Of a stretch of 64,000 nucleotides of DNA, positions 54,442 through 63,286 are shown one piece after another; positions within the stretch are counted from its first letter, which is position 1; each line of letters starts with the position of its first letter. Below the pieces are notes generated by a model, which was not told where the DNA came from, made no database searches, and saw only the letters and a program-made list of their open reading frames with translations. Both the position numbers and the translations under genes were made by a program. This DNA is from an uncultured Bacteroides sp. Its GTDB lineage: Bacteria; Bacteroidota; Bacteroidia; Bacteroidales; Bacteroidaceae. The DNA is taken from assembly GCA_905198575.1 (NCBI GenBank), contig CAJKDC010000001.1, positions 1 through 64,000 on the forward strand, read 5' to 3'.

Positions 54442-56163
54442 ATGAATTACAAATGGAATTATCAACCTCCCACAGAAGAACAAAAGGAAGCAGCTAGAGC
54501 TCTTGCTAAAGAGATTGGTATAAGTCCTATCCTGTGCAAGCTATTGCTTGAAAGAGGTATAAAGACAGCAGCAGCAGCAAAGCGCTTTTTCCGCCCGCAG
54601 CTCAACGAGCTACACGACCCGTTCCTGATGAAAGACATGGATGTGGCTGTGGAACGCTTAAACAAAGCTATGGGTAGAAAAGAACGCATTCTGGTGTATG
54701 GTGATTATGATGTGGACGGAACAACAGCGGTAACATTGGTCTATAAATTCCTCCAGCAGTTCTATTCTAATATAGATTACTATATTCCAGACCGCTATAA
54801 TGAGGGATATGGTGTTTCGGAGAAAGGTATTGATTATGCTTACGAAACTGGTGTTAAACTTATTATCGTATTAGACTGTGGCATTAAGGCTATCGAAGAA
54901 ATAGCATACGCCAAGGAAAAAGATATTGACTTCATTATCTGCGACCATCATGTACCCGATGAAGCACTACCGGATGCAGTAGCAATACTGAATCCTAAAA
55001 GAGCAGATTCTACGTATCCATACGAACATCTGTCAGGGTGCGGTGTGGGCTTCAAACTCATGCAAGCCTTTGCCATAAATAATGGCATTGACTTCCATCA
55101 ACTGACTCCCCTACTCGACTTGGTTGCGGTAAGTATTGCCTCAGACATTGTCCCCATCATGGGAGAAAACAGAGTATTGGCATATCACGGTTTAAAGCAG
55201 TTGAATTCGAATCCCAGCGTCGGTCTGAAAGCAATCATCGATATTTGCGGTTTATCGGAGAAAGATATCAACATGAGTGATATCGTTTTCAAGATAGGTC
55301 CCCGAATCAATGCTTCCGGACGTATTCAAAACGGAAAAGAAGCTGTGGAATTGCTCACAGAAAAAGACTTCTCAACAGCACTGGAAAAAGCATCCCAGAT
55401 AAACCAGTACAATGAAACGAGAAAAGATCTGGATAAAAGCATGACCGAAGAAGCTAATCGCATTGTAGACAAACTGGATGGTTTGGCCAACAGAAGATCT
55501 ATTGTAATCTATAATGCAGACTGGCACAAAGGAGTTATCGGGATCGTAGCTTCCAGACTGACAGAAATCTACTACCGACCGGCAGTAGTGCTCACACGTA
55601 CAGACCAGTTGGCAACGGGTTCTGCACGCTCCGTTTCGGGTTTTGATGTGTATAAGGCAATTGAACATTGTCGGGATTTGCTGGAAAATTTCGGAGGTCA
55701 CACATACGCGGCCGGCCTATCAATGAAAGTCGAAAACGTAGAAAAGTTCACCCAACGGTTTGAACAATATGTTTCCGACCATATTTTACCGGAACAAACT
55801 AGTGCTACTATCGATATTGATGCTCAGTTGGACTTTAGAGATATTACTCCGAAGTTCTTCTCGGACTTGAAGAAATTCAACCCCTTCGGTCCGGACAACC
55901 ACAAACCCGTATTCTGCACATTTAATGTGTACGACTATGGAACAAGCAAGGTGGTAGGACGCGATCAGGAGCATATCAAATTAGAGTTAGTCGACAATAA
56001 ATCGAACAACGTCATGAATGGTATTGCATTCGGGCAAAGCTCTCAGGCTCGCTTTATCAAGACAAAGCAGTCTTTCAACATTTGCTATACGATAGAAGAA
56101 AATACCCATAAACGGGGAGAAACACAACTTCAAATAGAAGACATAAAACCCAGCAGAAGCTAA
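54442..56163 (+). CDS. recJ: Single-stranded-DNA-specific exonuclease RecJ
   Basis: A 573-residue DHH-family 5'-3' exonuclease. Phosphoesterase motifs are YGDYDVDGTTA (motif I), LDCG (II), CDHHVPDE (III, DHH) and, further on, SGRIQNGKEA and the DHHA1 block GGHTYAAGLS. A C-terminal OB-like domain (about 460-570) completes the protein. It works with RecQ in gap and mismatch repair; recQ follows after one base, so the pair is co-transcribed. Confidence 0.96.
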   Translation: MNYKWNYQPPTEEQKEAARALAKEIGISPILCKLLLERGIKTAAAAKRFFRPQLNELHDPFLMKDMDVAVERLNKAMGRKERILVYGDYDVDGTTAVTLVYKFLQQFYSNIDYYIPDRYNEGYGVSEKGIDYAYETGVKLIIVLDCGIKAIEEIAYAKEKDIDFIICDHHVPDEALPDAVAILNPKRADSTYPYEHLSGCGVGFKLMQAFAINNGIDFHQLTPLLDLVAVSIASDIVPIMGENRVLAYHGLKQLNSNPSVGLKAIIDICGLSEKDINMSDIVFKIGPRINASGRIQNGKEAVELLTEKDFSTALEKASQINQYNETRKDLDKSMTEEANRIVDKLDGLANRRSIVIYNADWHKGVIGIVASRLTEIYYRPAVVLTRTDQLATGSARSVSGFDVYKAIEHCRDLLENFGGHTYAAGLSMKVENVEKFTQRFEQYVSDHILPEQTSATIDIDAQLDFRDITPKFFSDLKKFNPFGPDNHKPVFCTFNVYDYGTSKVVGRDQEHIKLELVDNKSNNVMNGIAFGQSSQARFIKTKQSFNICYTIEENTHKRGETQLQIEDIKPSRS

Positions 56164-56164
56164 A

Positions 56165-58066
56165 ATGACAAACTACCGGGAAATCCTTAAACAATATTGG
56201 GGATATGATAACTTCAGAGGTATTCAGGAGGATATCATCAACAGTATTGGCAGTGGAAAAGATACATTAGGACTGATGCCTACGGGAGGTGGTAAATCTA
56301 TCACCTTCCAGGTACCAGCCTTAGCTGTTCCCGGACTATGTCTGGTCATTACTCCTCTGATTGCTTTGATGAAAGATCAGGTGAGAAATCTGCGCGACAG
56401 AGGCATCAAGGCTGCTGCCATTTATTCCGGAATGACTCGCGAAGAAATCCTGATAACGCTGGACAACTGTATCTTCGGAGACTACAAATTTCTTTATATT
56501 TCACCTGAGCGACTGGATACCGAACTTTTCCAGGCTAAAATCGCAAAGATAAAAGTCAGCTTTCTTACTGTTGACGAGTCTCATTGTATCTCTCAATGGG
56601 GATATGACTTCCGTCCTGCTTATTTAAAGATTGCAGCCGTCAGAAACCTGCTTCCCGATGTTCCCATACTGGCACTTACCGCAACAGCAACTCCTGAAGT
56701 AATAAAAGACATCCAGCTACGTTTGGGCTTCAAGCAGGAGAATGTATTCCGCATGAGTTTTGAACGCAAGAATCTGGCCTATATAGTTCGGAATACAGAA
56801 GATAAACAAGAGGAATTGCTCCATATACTCAAACGCGTAAATGGTTCCGCTATTGTTTATACAAGAAACAGGAAACGCACAAAAGAGATATCCGAACTAC
56901 TGAATAAAAATGATATTACCGCTACCTTCTATCATGCAGGATTGACCAACCTTACTAAAGACGAACGTCAAAAAGGATGGGTAGAAGGTACCTACCGGGT
57001 AATGGTAGCTACCAATGCTTTTGGTATGGGTATTGACAAACCCGATGTCCGTATCGTCATCCACATTGATTTTCCCGACTCTCCCGAAGCTTACTTTCAG
57101 GAAGCAGGAAGAGCCGGACGCGACGGATTTAAAGCATATGCCGTACTCCTTCATGCCAAAAGCGACCGTACAATTCTGAAGAAAAGAATAGCAGATACCT
57201 TCCCCGACAAGAACTATATTTATAAAGTATACGAAGACATCCAATTTTACTTCCAGATGGCTATGGGAGACGGGCTGGGCTGTATCAAGGCATTCAACAT
57301 AGACGAATTCTGCCATAATTTCAAGCACTTCCCCGTGCAGGTAGATAGTGCCCTGAAAATCCTTACCCGTGCCGGTTATCTGGAATATACAGACGAACAG
57401 GACAACGGTTCCCGACTTATTTTCACCCTGCAAAGAGAAGAATTATACCGCATTCGTGAAAGCAGTCCGGAAGCAGAAAAACTGCTACATACCATCTTAC
57501 GTTCGTATACAGGAGTATTCACAGATTATGCCTACATCAACGAAGACACACTAGCACTTCGCACCGGGTTATCCAGACAACAAATTTACGATATTCTGAT
57601 TGCACTGAGCCAGCGGCATATTCTGCACTATATTCCAGCCAAAAAGACTCCATACATTATATATACCCGCGAACGCCAGGAAAAAGAACGCCTGTTTCTG
57701 AAAAAAGAAGTCTACGAAGACAGAAAAGCTTCCTACGAAAAACGTATAGAAGCAATGCTTTCGTATGCCGAAGAAGGAAACAAATGCCGGAGCCGGATGC
57801 TTCTGCACTATTTCGGCGAGAAGAACGAGCACAATTGTGGTGTATGTGATGTGTGTCTGTCCAAGCATAGCTCCGGTCTGAAAACAGGCGAGTTTGATGA
57901 AATTGCAAACGCATTGCTGCAGCACATCAGTCACACACATACCCCTGCCGCACAAATTATCAAGAATTTGGATTTACCTTTCGACAAAGAGAAAATCACC
58001 CGGGTACTAGAGTATTTGCTTGCCGAGGAAACCATCCAGACAGAGGATGGCATGCTCTTTCTATAA
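56165..58066 (+). CDS. recQ: ATP-dependent DNA helicase RecQ
   Basis: A 633-residue SF2 helicase. Walker A is MPTGGGKSITF with K44, and the Walker B box is DESH (in TVDESHCISQWGYDF) rather than the usual DEAH, followed by the aromatic loop of RecQ. Motif VI is QEAGRAGRDG. The zinc-binding segment CRSRMLLHYFGEKNEHNCGVCDVC is present near residue 545, and a short C-terminal region instead of a clear HRDC domain follows. It starts one base after recJ and converges on the VWA gene with a six-base gap. Confidence 0.94.
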   Translation: MTNYREILKQYWGYDNFRGIQEDIINSIGSGKDTLGLMPTGGGKSITFQVPALAVPGLCLVITPLIALMKDQVRNLRDRGIKAAAIYSGMTREEILITLDNCIFGDYKFLYISPERLDTELFQAKIAKIKVSFLTVDESHCISQWGYDFRPAYLKIAAVRNLLPDVPILALTATATPEVIKDIQLRLGFKQENVFRMSFERKNLAYIVRNTEDKQEELLHILKRVNGSAIVYTRNRKRTKEISELLNKNDITATFYHAGLTNLTKDERQKGWVEGTYRVMVATNAFGMGIDKPDVRIVIHIDFPDSPEAYFQEAGRAGRDGFKAYAVLLHAKSDRTILKKRIADTFPDKNYIYKVYEDIQFYFQMAMGDGLGCIKAFNIDEFCHNFKHFPVQVDSALKILTRAGYLEYTDEQDNGSRLIFTLQREELYRIRESSPEAEKLLHTILRSYTGVFTDYAYINEDTLALRTGLSRQQIYDILIALSQRHILHYIPAKKTPYIIYTRERQEKERLFLKKEVYEDRKASYEKRIEAMLSYAEEGNKCRSRMLLHYFGEKNEHNCGVCDVCLSKHSSGLKTGEFDEIANALLQHISHTHTPAAQIIKNLDLPFDKEKITRVLEYLLAEETIQTEDGMLFL

Positions 58067-58072
58067 CTTCTG

Positions 58073-59437
58073 TTATAACTCCCAGTATTTTTCACACATA
58101 GAGAGGTATTCCCTCTCCGGCCGACTTCCAAAACAAATGGCATAAAACAAAGACTTACGCGCCTTCAATGAAGTACAAATTGCCTGCAATTCTTCCGTTG
58201 GGGGCGGCATTTCAAAATCCGAAATCAACAGCAAGTCTGATTCGTGGAAGTCTTCAGCCTGAACCACCCGCTTGGCTTCACGAAGTGCCGGCAAAATATC
58301 TGTACCGCCATCAAAATGCTTATTCAGAAACGCATCCAACAGAGGAATCTCCTGCGTAATATTACTAATTTTTAAAGCCACAGCCTCATCCGAAAAATTG
58401 ATTACATAACACATGCGTCCCGTTTTTTCCGTTAGCAAAGCAATGGCCAGTATAGCAGATTTGGCAATGCGTTCACGCTGTCCCTGCATCGAGCCCGAAG
58501 TATCTACACATACGATAAAAGGCCCCTGCCCATTTTTCTCTCGTCTGCGCATTTGAACGGGCGCCATTTCTTTGGAATATCCCTCAAACTGCTGCAATTG
58601 TTTTTCTGCATAGCGCTGTAGAAAAAAGGGATGCAAAACCTCATCTGCCAGATAACAGTATTCCACCGGCAACAGTTTTCCCAAATCATTACCTACGGCT
58701 ATCCCTTCGATGTCACTGCTTGGTGCATGCCGCTCCACCCAAGTTTTCTGAATACCGGAAAAACTGTCAAAACTACGTTTTTCTCCACGCCTTTTTTTCC
58801 CGAGCAGGGCAACCAACTGCTGGATTACAGGATTACGGCTTATCTCCTCCTGATAAGGAAGTATCCGTTCATGCAATTGAGGATAGTTATGCAACAGCCA
58901 CTGAAAACGTTCTCCCTGCTGATTTCGGTCCGTGCGCAGGCCTTTCTTCCTTTCCAACAAAGGAAAGGCACTGCATAGCGACACAATATGCTGATACTGG
59001 TAATGGTATTCCTTGTCCGAAAGTACCTGATACCATCGATCCAAAAACAATTGCTTCAGCACTTCGGCATCCGGAGTGCCAGCATCCGTTTTCTTCCATT
59101 CATTCAAGTAATAGTCAACATTAAATTCAGTAAGACGATAGCGCTTTCGGAAAGTCATACGCATCTGACGTACAAAATCCATAAAAGCAGATAACGACAA
59201 ATGTTCGGAAGATGTAAAAGCCTCCCACTCCGGTGTATACTTCGAATAAAACTCCTGCAACGAAGCTACTGTCCGACGGTAATAGGATAAAATTTCCTCT
59301 TCCATTTCATGCTTCGTCACGACTCCAGATGCCACTTCCTCTTTCCAGGTTTCCAGCGTCCGTTTTTTCAGTTCATTGAAGTAAATCTGTTTCAATTCCT
59401 TCAATCGGGTACTCCTTGTTTTCCTGTGCGAATGCAT
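58073..59437 (-). CDS. viaA: VWA-domain protein, ViaA-like
   Basis: A 454-residue protein: an alpha-helical N-terminal two thirds and a C-terminal von Willebrand A domain with the MIDAS motif DTSGSMQGQ, T in LLTEKTG and the DGGTD block. It is the partner of the MoxR-type ATPase encoded just upstream; the first 65 bases overlap the end of that gene in another frame. A shorter start is possible since the first residues (MHSHRKTRSTR) lie inside the overlap. In E. coli RavA-ViaA remodels respiratory or lysine-decarboxylase complexes; by analogy this pair may chaperone membrane enzymes. Confidence 0.82.
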   Translation of the reverse strand: MHSHRKTRSTRLKELKQIYFNELKKRTLETWKEEVASGVVTKHEMEEEILSYYRRTVASLQEFYSKYTPEWEAFTSSEHLSLSAFMDFVRQMRMTFRKRYRLTEFNVDYYLNEWKKTDAGTPDAEVLKQLFLDRWYQVLSDKEYHYQYQHIVSLCSAFPLLERKKGLRTDRNQQGERFQWLLHNYPQLHERILPYQEEISRNPVIQQLVALLGKKRRGEKRSFDSFSGIQKTWVERHAPSSDIEGIAVGNDLGKLLPVEYCYLADEVLHPFFLQRYAEKQLQQFEGYSKEMAPVQMRRREKNGQGPFIVCVDTSGSMQGQRERIAKSAILAIALLTEKTGRMCYVINFSDEAVALKISNITQEIPLLDAFLNKHFDGGTDILPALREAKRVVQAEDFHESDLLLISDFEMPPPTEELQAICTSLKARKSLFYAICFGSRPEREYLSMCEKYWEL

Positions 59438-60992
59438 TTTCCAGTTCTTTTAATTCATTCTTAAACCGACTGATACCTAAAGTCTGCGTTTGCAAAACCT
59501 CCTCTACCCTGCGCTTTTCTTCGTTACTCAAGAACAAATGGCTTGTTACATAATCCAATTCTTTTCCGACCAGCTCCTGATAGCTTCCACTCAAAGCGGT
59601 GAAACGTGTGTGCAACTGAGAAAGTTCGCGGGCAACATCCCCGGCCTGTACCTGCGGGACCTGACGAAGTGGTGCACAATCCGGATGACATTGTAACTTG
59701 TATTCATAGCCATTGATTACAACCGAACGAAGTCCTTTGGTTAAGGTAAAGCATTTAGCTGGAGATACTTTGGCATGCAATACCGCATCATACTTTTTCA
59801 GAATACAGCAATTGGCTTTATATTTATCTTTCTGCAAGTAGAACAACTGGCCCTCACTGGTCAGCTGCTTATAATCGGCTACAAACATCAGCAAGCGTTC
59901 ACGCATACGGGCTCCCTGTATTTGATAATAAAACCCGTCTACTACCACCAAACCCGGATCATCCTCTTCCCGAAGTCCATGCTCAGAACCCATCTTCTTA
60001 CGCAATTCCTCCAAGTCTTGTTTTAGGGTATCTATATTAAGAAAGTACGACTCCAGACTATGGCAAAGTGCCTCATCTACCATTCTGTTTATTTCATCCT
60101 GCTGGGCTATTTCACTCCAAAGACAATGGCGCAATAACAAACAATCAGACAAGCGAACGGTATCTGCTCCATTCAAAAAAGCTGAAGCTTTCAATATACG
60201 GATACACTTTTTCCACCGGCGGTCGGATACGTACAATAAGGGAGATGAATCACCGGCATTCTGCAGTTTCTGGTTATAAGATTCTATCAAGTCTTTCAAA
60301 GAATGAATTACCTCCAATACAGAATAAGGAACTTTTATCTGTGCCATCTGATTTTGCCAAGCCTGATACTCTTTGGAATCAATCTGCCACTCCAGTTTCA
60401 CTGCCGGCTCATACTCTTCCGTATCCAACAGCATACGGTCAAAATCATCCATATCCTCAACATTCCCCACCAGACACCGTATTACAAAACGGTCCCATAA
60501 AGCCTCCAGTCCCTGTCCCACTGCAGGCAATTCGTTTGATGCTGCAATAAAACCTTTCAAAGGAACTTTAATAACCTTTGTCCCATTCCGGAATGTCCGT
60601 TCATTCAGGATTGTCAACAATGCATTTTGAATTGCGGGACCTGCTTTCCAGATTTCATCCAGGAAAGCAACATCGGCTGCAGGCAAATATCCTGCAACCA
60701 GACGCTCGTATACATCTTCGTTTTTCAATTTCGAAATAGCAACCGGCCCAAACAGTTCGTCAGGAGTGCTAAAGCGTGACATCAGATATTCAAAAGCCGT
60801 TGCATCCCTGAAAGCCAGTTTCAACCGGTTTCCTATCATACTCTTCGCAACTCCGGGAGGGCCAAGCAAAAACATACTTTCGCCCGCCAGAGCCGAAAGT
60901 AAGGCCAATGCTATAAACTGTTGTTTGCCATACACCCGTTCATTCAACTGCTCAAGCAACAGCTGCAACCTTTTCTGTATATCCTCATTCAT
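59373..60992 (-). CDS. ravA: MoxR-family AAA+ ATPase, RavA-like
   Basis: A 539-residue AAA+ ATPase. Walker A is GPPGVAKSM (44-52), Walker B FLDEIWKAG, and sensor 1 region TILNERTF; the lid and a C-terminal region (about 330-530) with a LARA-like beta domain follow, as in E. coli RavA (about 500 residues). It overlaps viaA by 65 bases, so the two proteins are made together. The nearest promoter is the -7 element at 61064-61071; the leader between contains the TapB terminator hairpin. Confidence 0.85.
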   Translation of the reverse strand: MNEDIQKRLQLLLEQLNERVYGKQQFIALALLSALAGESMFLLGPPGVAKSMIGNRLKLAFRDATAFEYLMSRFSTPDELFGPVAISKLKNEDVYERLVAGYLPAADVAFLDEIWKAGPAIQNALLTILNERTFRNGTKVIKVPLKGFIAASNELPAVGQGLEALWDRFVIRCLVGNVEDMDDFDRMLLDTEEYEPAVKLEWQIDSKEYQAWQNQMAQIKVPYSVLEVIHSLKDLIESYNQKLQNAGDSSPLLYVSDRRWKKCIRILKASAFLNGADTVRLSDCLLLRHCLWSEIAQQDEINRMVDEALCHSLESYFLNIDTLKQDLEELRKKMGSEHGLREEDDPGLVVVDGFYYQIQGARMRERLLMFVADYKQLTSEGQLFYLQKDKYKANCCILKKYDAVLHAKVSPAKCFTLTKGLRSVVINGYEYKLQCHPDCAPLRQVPQVQAGDVARELSQLHTRFTALSGSYQELVGKELDYVTSHLFLSNEEKRRVEEVLQTQTLGISRFKNELKELENAFAQENKEYPIEGIETDLLQ

Positions 60993-61009
60993 AGTTCATG
61001 TGCATTTAA

Positions 61010-61052
61010 CAAAAACGGTCGTCCGCAGCTTAAATTGTACTCCGAACGACCG
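61010..61052 (-). terminator. Hairpin with T run between the TapB-like gene and ravA
   Basis: CGGTCGTCCG (61016-61025) pairs with CGAACGACCG (61043-61052) apart from the inner bases, and on the minus strand a T run follows (61015-61011). It can end the TapB-like transcript but also lies in the presumed ravA leader. Confidence 0.7.
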
Positions 61053-61063
61053 CTATTCATTTT

Positions 61064-61071
61064 CAAAAGTA
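61064..61071 (-). promoter_or_regulatory. -7 element for ravA-viaA
   Basis: Reads TACTTTTG on the minus strand, 71 bases before the ravA start and upstream of the hairpin. Confidence 0.45.
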
Positions 61072-61083
61072 ACACGTATACTG

Positions 61084-61785
61084 TTATTTCTTTTTCACAA
61101 GGATTACCTTATCATGAAGTTTACCTTTAGTATCGTATGCTTCCGACTTCACAAGTCCCACTTCTTCAGCATACCATTCTGTTACACGCAAAGTTTCTGT
61201 CTTAAGTACAATTTTAGTACGCTTCAGATAAGAAATCTTGATGCAGTCAAATTTGCCGGCTGTCGTACTTACTTTTTCAGTACCCATATACGATGCGCCC
61301 GAAATTGTCACATTATTCTTCAACATATTCAATAGAATGGAATAATTCCAGTCAGGCATAGTTTCACCTGCCTTTGCATCATCTTTCAGCAAGACTGTAT
61401 TATTACCTTCAAATTTCAATTTGTCTGCCCATTCCATTCTTTTGGCTTCTGTATATTGAGCCGGATCGGCATCTGCATCGATATACTCTCTGTAAATTAA
61501 GTCCTCACAATAAGAAGTAACTCCATCCTTATACGAGAAATTATATAAAGAATAAGAAGTATTGTTCTTGGCTTTGTTTTTAACAATCTTGCTATAAGCC
61601 TTTGCCTCTACAGCATCACCATTCTGTTTGACTTCTTTCACCGTCATAGTCTCTGTCTGAGTACTCTGTCCGGCTTCATCATAATAAACATATTCCAGTT
61701 CTGTTCCTTCATCTGTCGGGAAATATTGAGCCTGTACAGTAAAAACGCTCCATAAGCAGGCTGCCAATACCATCATTTTTTTCAT
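61084..61785 (-). CDS. TapB-like secreted protein
   Basis: A 233-residue exported protein: signal peptide (about 1-19, ending VQAQY), then a beta-rich domain that opens YFPTDEGTELEYVYYDEAGQ, characteristic of the TapB/DUF3108-like family. Mature part contains the TTAGKFDCIKISY block and ends in a basic tail. Function is unknown; relatives are periplasmic or outer-membrane associated. A single gene with its own promoter and terminator. Confidence 0.78.
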   Translation of the reverse strand: MKKMMVLAACLWSVFTVQAQYFPTDEGTELEYVYYDEAGQSTQTETMTVKEVKQNGDAVEAKAYSKIVKNKAKNNTSYSLYNFSYKDGVTSYCEDLIYREYIDADADPAQYTEAKRMEWADKLKFEGNNTVLLKDDAKAGETMPDWNYSILLNMLKNNVTISGASYMGTEKVSTTAGKFDCIKISYLKRTKIVLKTETLRVTEWYAEEVGLVKSEAYDTKGKLHDKVILVKKK

Positions 61786-61822
61786 AATATTCTTTGTTTA
61801 AACCTTTGATTTTTACAGCCGA

Positions 61823-61830
61823 CAAAAATA
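61823..61830 (-). promoter_or_regulatory. -7 element for the TapB-like gene
   Basis: Reads TATTTTTG on the minus strand, 38 bases before the start. Confidence 0.5.
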
Positions 61831-61927
61831 CATATTTATTTTGGAATCCCAATGATTTACAGTCCACATCATTCTGTAGTATTACTGACAAAAACATCGT
61901 ATAAAAGTATTTTCTCTATTTTTTTTC

Positions 61928-61935
61928 TATTTTTG
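61928..61935 (+). promoter_or_regulatory. -7 element for the C45 hydrolase gene
   Basis: TATTTTTG, 26 bases before the start at 61961. Confidence 0.5.
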
Positions 61936-61960
61936 CACTGACTCACAAGATCTCCATCAT

Positions 61961-63195
61961 ATGAAAAAACTTATTTTATTTACACTTTTACTGGTATTCA
62001 GCCTGACAGCTAATATCACCCAGGCCTGTACCTCTGCTGTTATCTCTGGAAAAATTACTCCGGACGGACGTCCACTGCTATGGAAACAAAGAGATACCAG
62101 TTCACTGCATAACAGTGTTTCTTATTTTTCGGGTGAAAAATACAACTTTATTGCGGTAGTCAACAGCGATACTTCCACACCTTCTGAAGTGTGGATTGGC
62201 ACCAATTCAGCCGGATTTTCCATCATGAACACCCAGTCATACAACTTGGAAGAAGTTGAAAATGAAGACGACAGAGGCATAGCCAATGGAAAAGTAATGT
62301 ATCGGGCTTTAGAAATTTGTGCTACAGTAGCCGACTTCAAGACCTTTCTGGATACCATAACAAAGCCAAGCATGATTGAAGCCAACTTTGGTGTAATTGA
62401 TGCACAAGGGGGAGCTGCCATGTTCGAAGTCGATTACAATAACTATACATTCTTCGATGCCAACCAGACCAAAGATGCCCCCTGGGATACATAGCCCGCA
62501 CGAACTTCTCTTTTACCGGTAAGCTGAATACCGGTGCCGGTTATGTACGCTATCAGCAGGAAGAACAGATACTGATGCCGGCTTCGGCCATGAAGACCAT
62601 CACCCCTGCCTGGATTTTTGATGAACTTTCACGCCGCTTTGCCAATCCCATACTGGGAATTGACCTTAAAGACGGTAGCTTTAACCAACCCGAAGGAAGT
62701 GGATGGTTTGTCGAACAAGACTTTATCTCACGCCATGAATCAAGCTGCTCGGTAGTTGTACAGGGAGTCAAACCGGGAGAGAATCCAGACCTCACTATCA
62801 TGTGGACTGCACTAGGCTATCCTCCCGTAAGCGTAGCACTGCCCCTATGGGTGAAAAATGCGGACCATTGCCTACCTGAATTGGTCAAAACCTGCAAAGG
62901 AAATGCAACCTCTGGCATAAATCTCCGAACAATGCCTTTGCTGGATAAAGTATATGCCTACAATCAAGGTATGGGAACACAGCGGTATTTCAACTGGGAA
63001 CTGTTGTACAACAAACAGCAAACTGGCTATATGCAATTGCTCGCTCCTGTTGAAGACCATATTTTCAAAACTACGCAGCAACAAACTGACCAATGGTATC
63101 AGACAGGAAAAATAGATTCCAACCAATTAAAGACACTGTACGAAGAGCTTAACCGTTATGTAACCACTTCCTACCAGCAATTGTTTGGATTGTAA
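61961..63195 (+). pseudogene. C45-type Ntn hydrolase (linear amide C-N hydrolase), frameshifted
   Basis: An exported Ntn hydrolase in two frames. The first 177 codons give a signal peptide (about 1-22), the autocatalytic cysteine C23 in QACTSAV, the PLLWKQRDTS block and NSAGFSIMN, then close at TAG after DAPWDT. From 62483 the other frame continues LGYIARTNFSFTGKL to FGL at 63195. Adding one C to the C5 run at 62478-62482 would restore DAPLGYIARTNF and a protein of about 411 residues. So a 1-base deletion in a homopolymer disables the gene, unless it is a sequencing error or slippage. Substrate unknown: acyl-amide or bile-salt-like hydrolases share the fold. Confidence 0.82.
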
Positions 63196-63250
63196 ATTGA
63201 TAAACGCAACTTTTTCATATCTGATTGAACTTTAAGTTCCGATTTATAGC

Positions 63251-63258
63251 TAATTTTG
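63251..63258 (+). promoter_or_regulatory. -7 element for the 3'-terminal TPR gene
   Basis: TAATTTTG, 28 bases before the start at 63287. Confidence 0.5.
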
Positions 63259-63286
63259 CAGAAACAATACTTATTATATCAATATT

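Noticed and set aside
56560..56610. DESH instead of DEAH in RecQ as an inactivating change
   Set aside because: The catalytic Asp-Glu and His are kept; Ala to Ser at the third place is a mild substitution and the remainder of the helicase motifs is intact.
58073..58080. Terminator between recQ and viaA-like gene
   Set aside because: A small inverted repeat (TATAAC/GTTATA) spans the two stop codons but has no T run and just a three-base loop; too weak to call.
62575..63195. Second ORF as an independent gene after the C45 fragment
   Set aside because: Its sequence continues the C45 fold and the open frame extends back to the C tract; one extra C would fuse the two. It is the second half of a broken gene.
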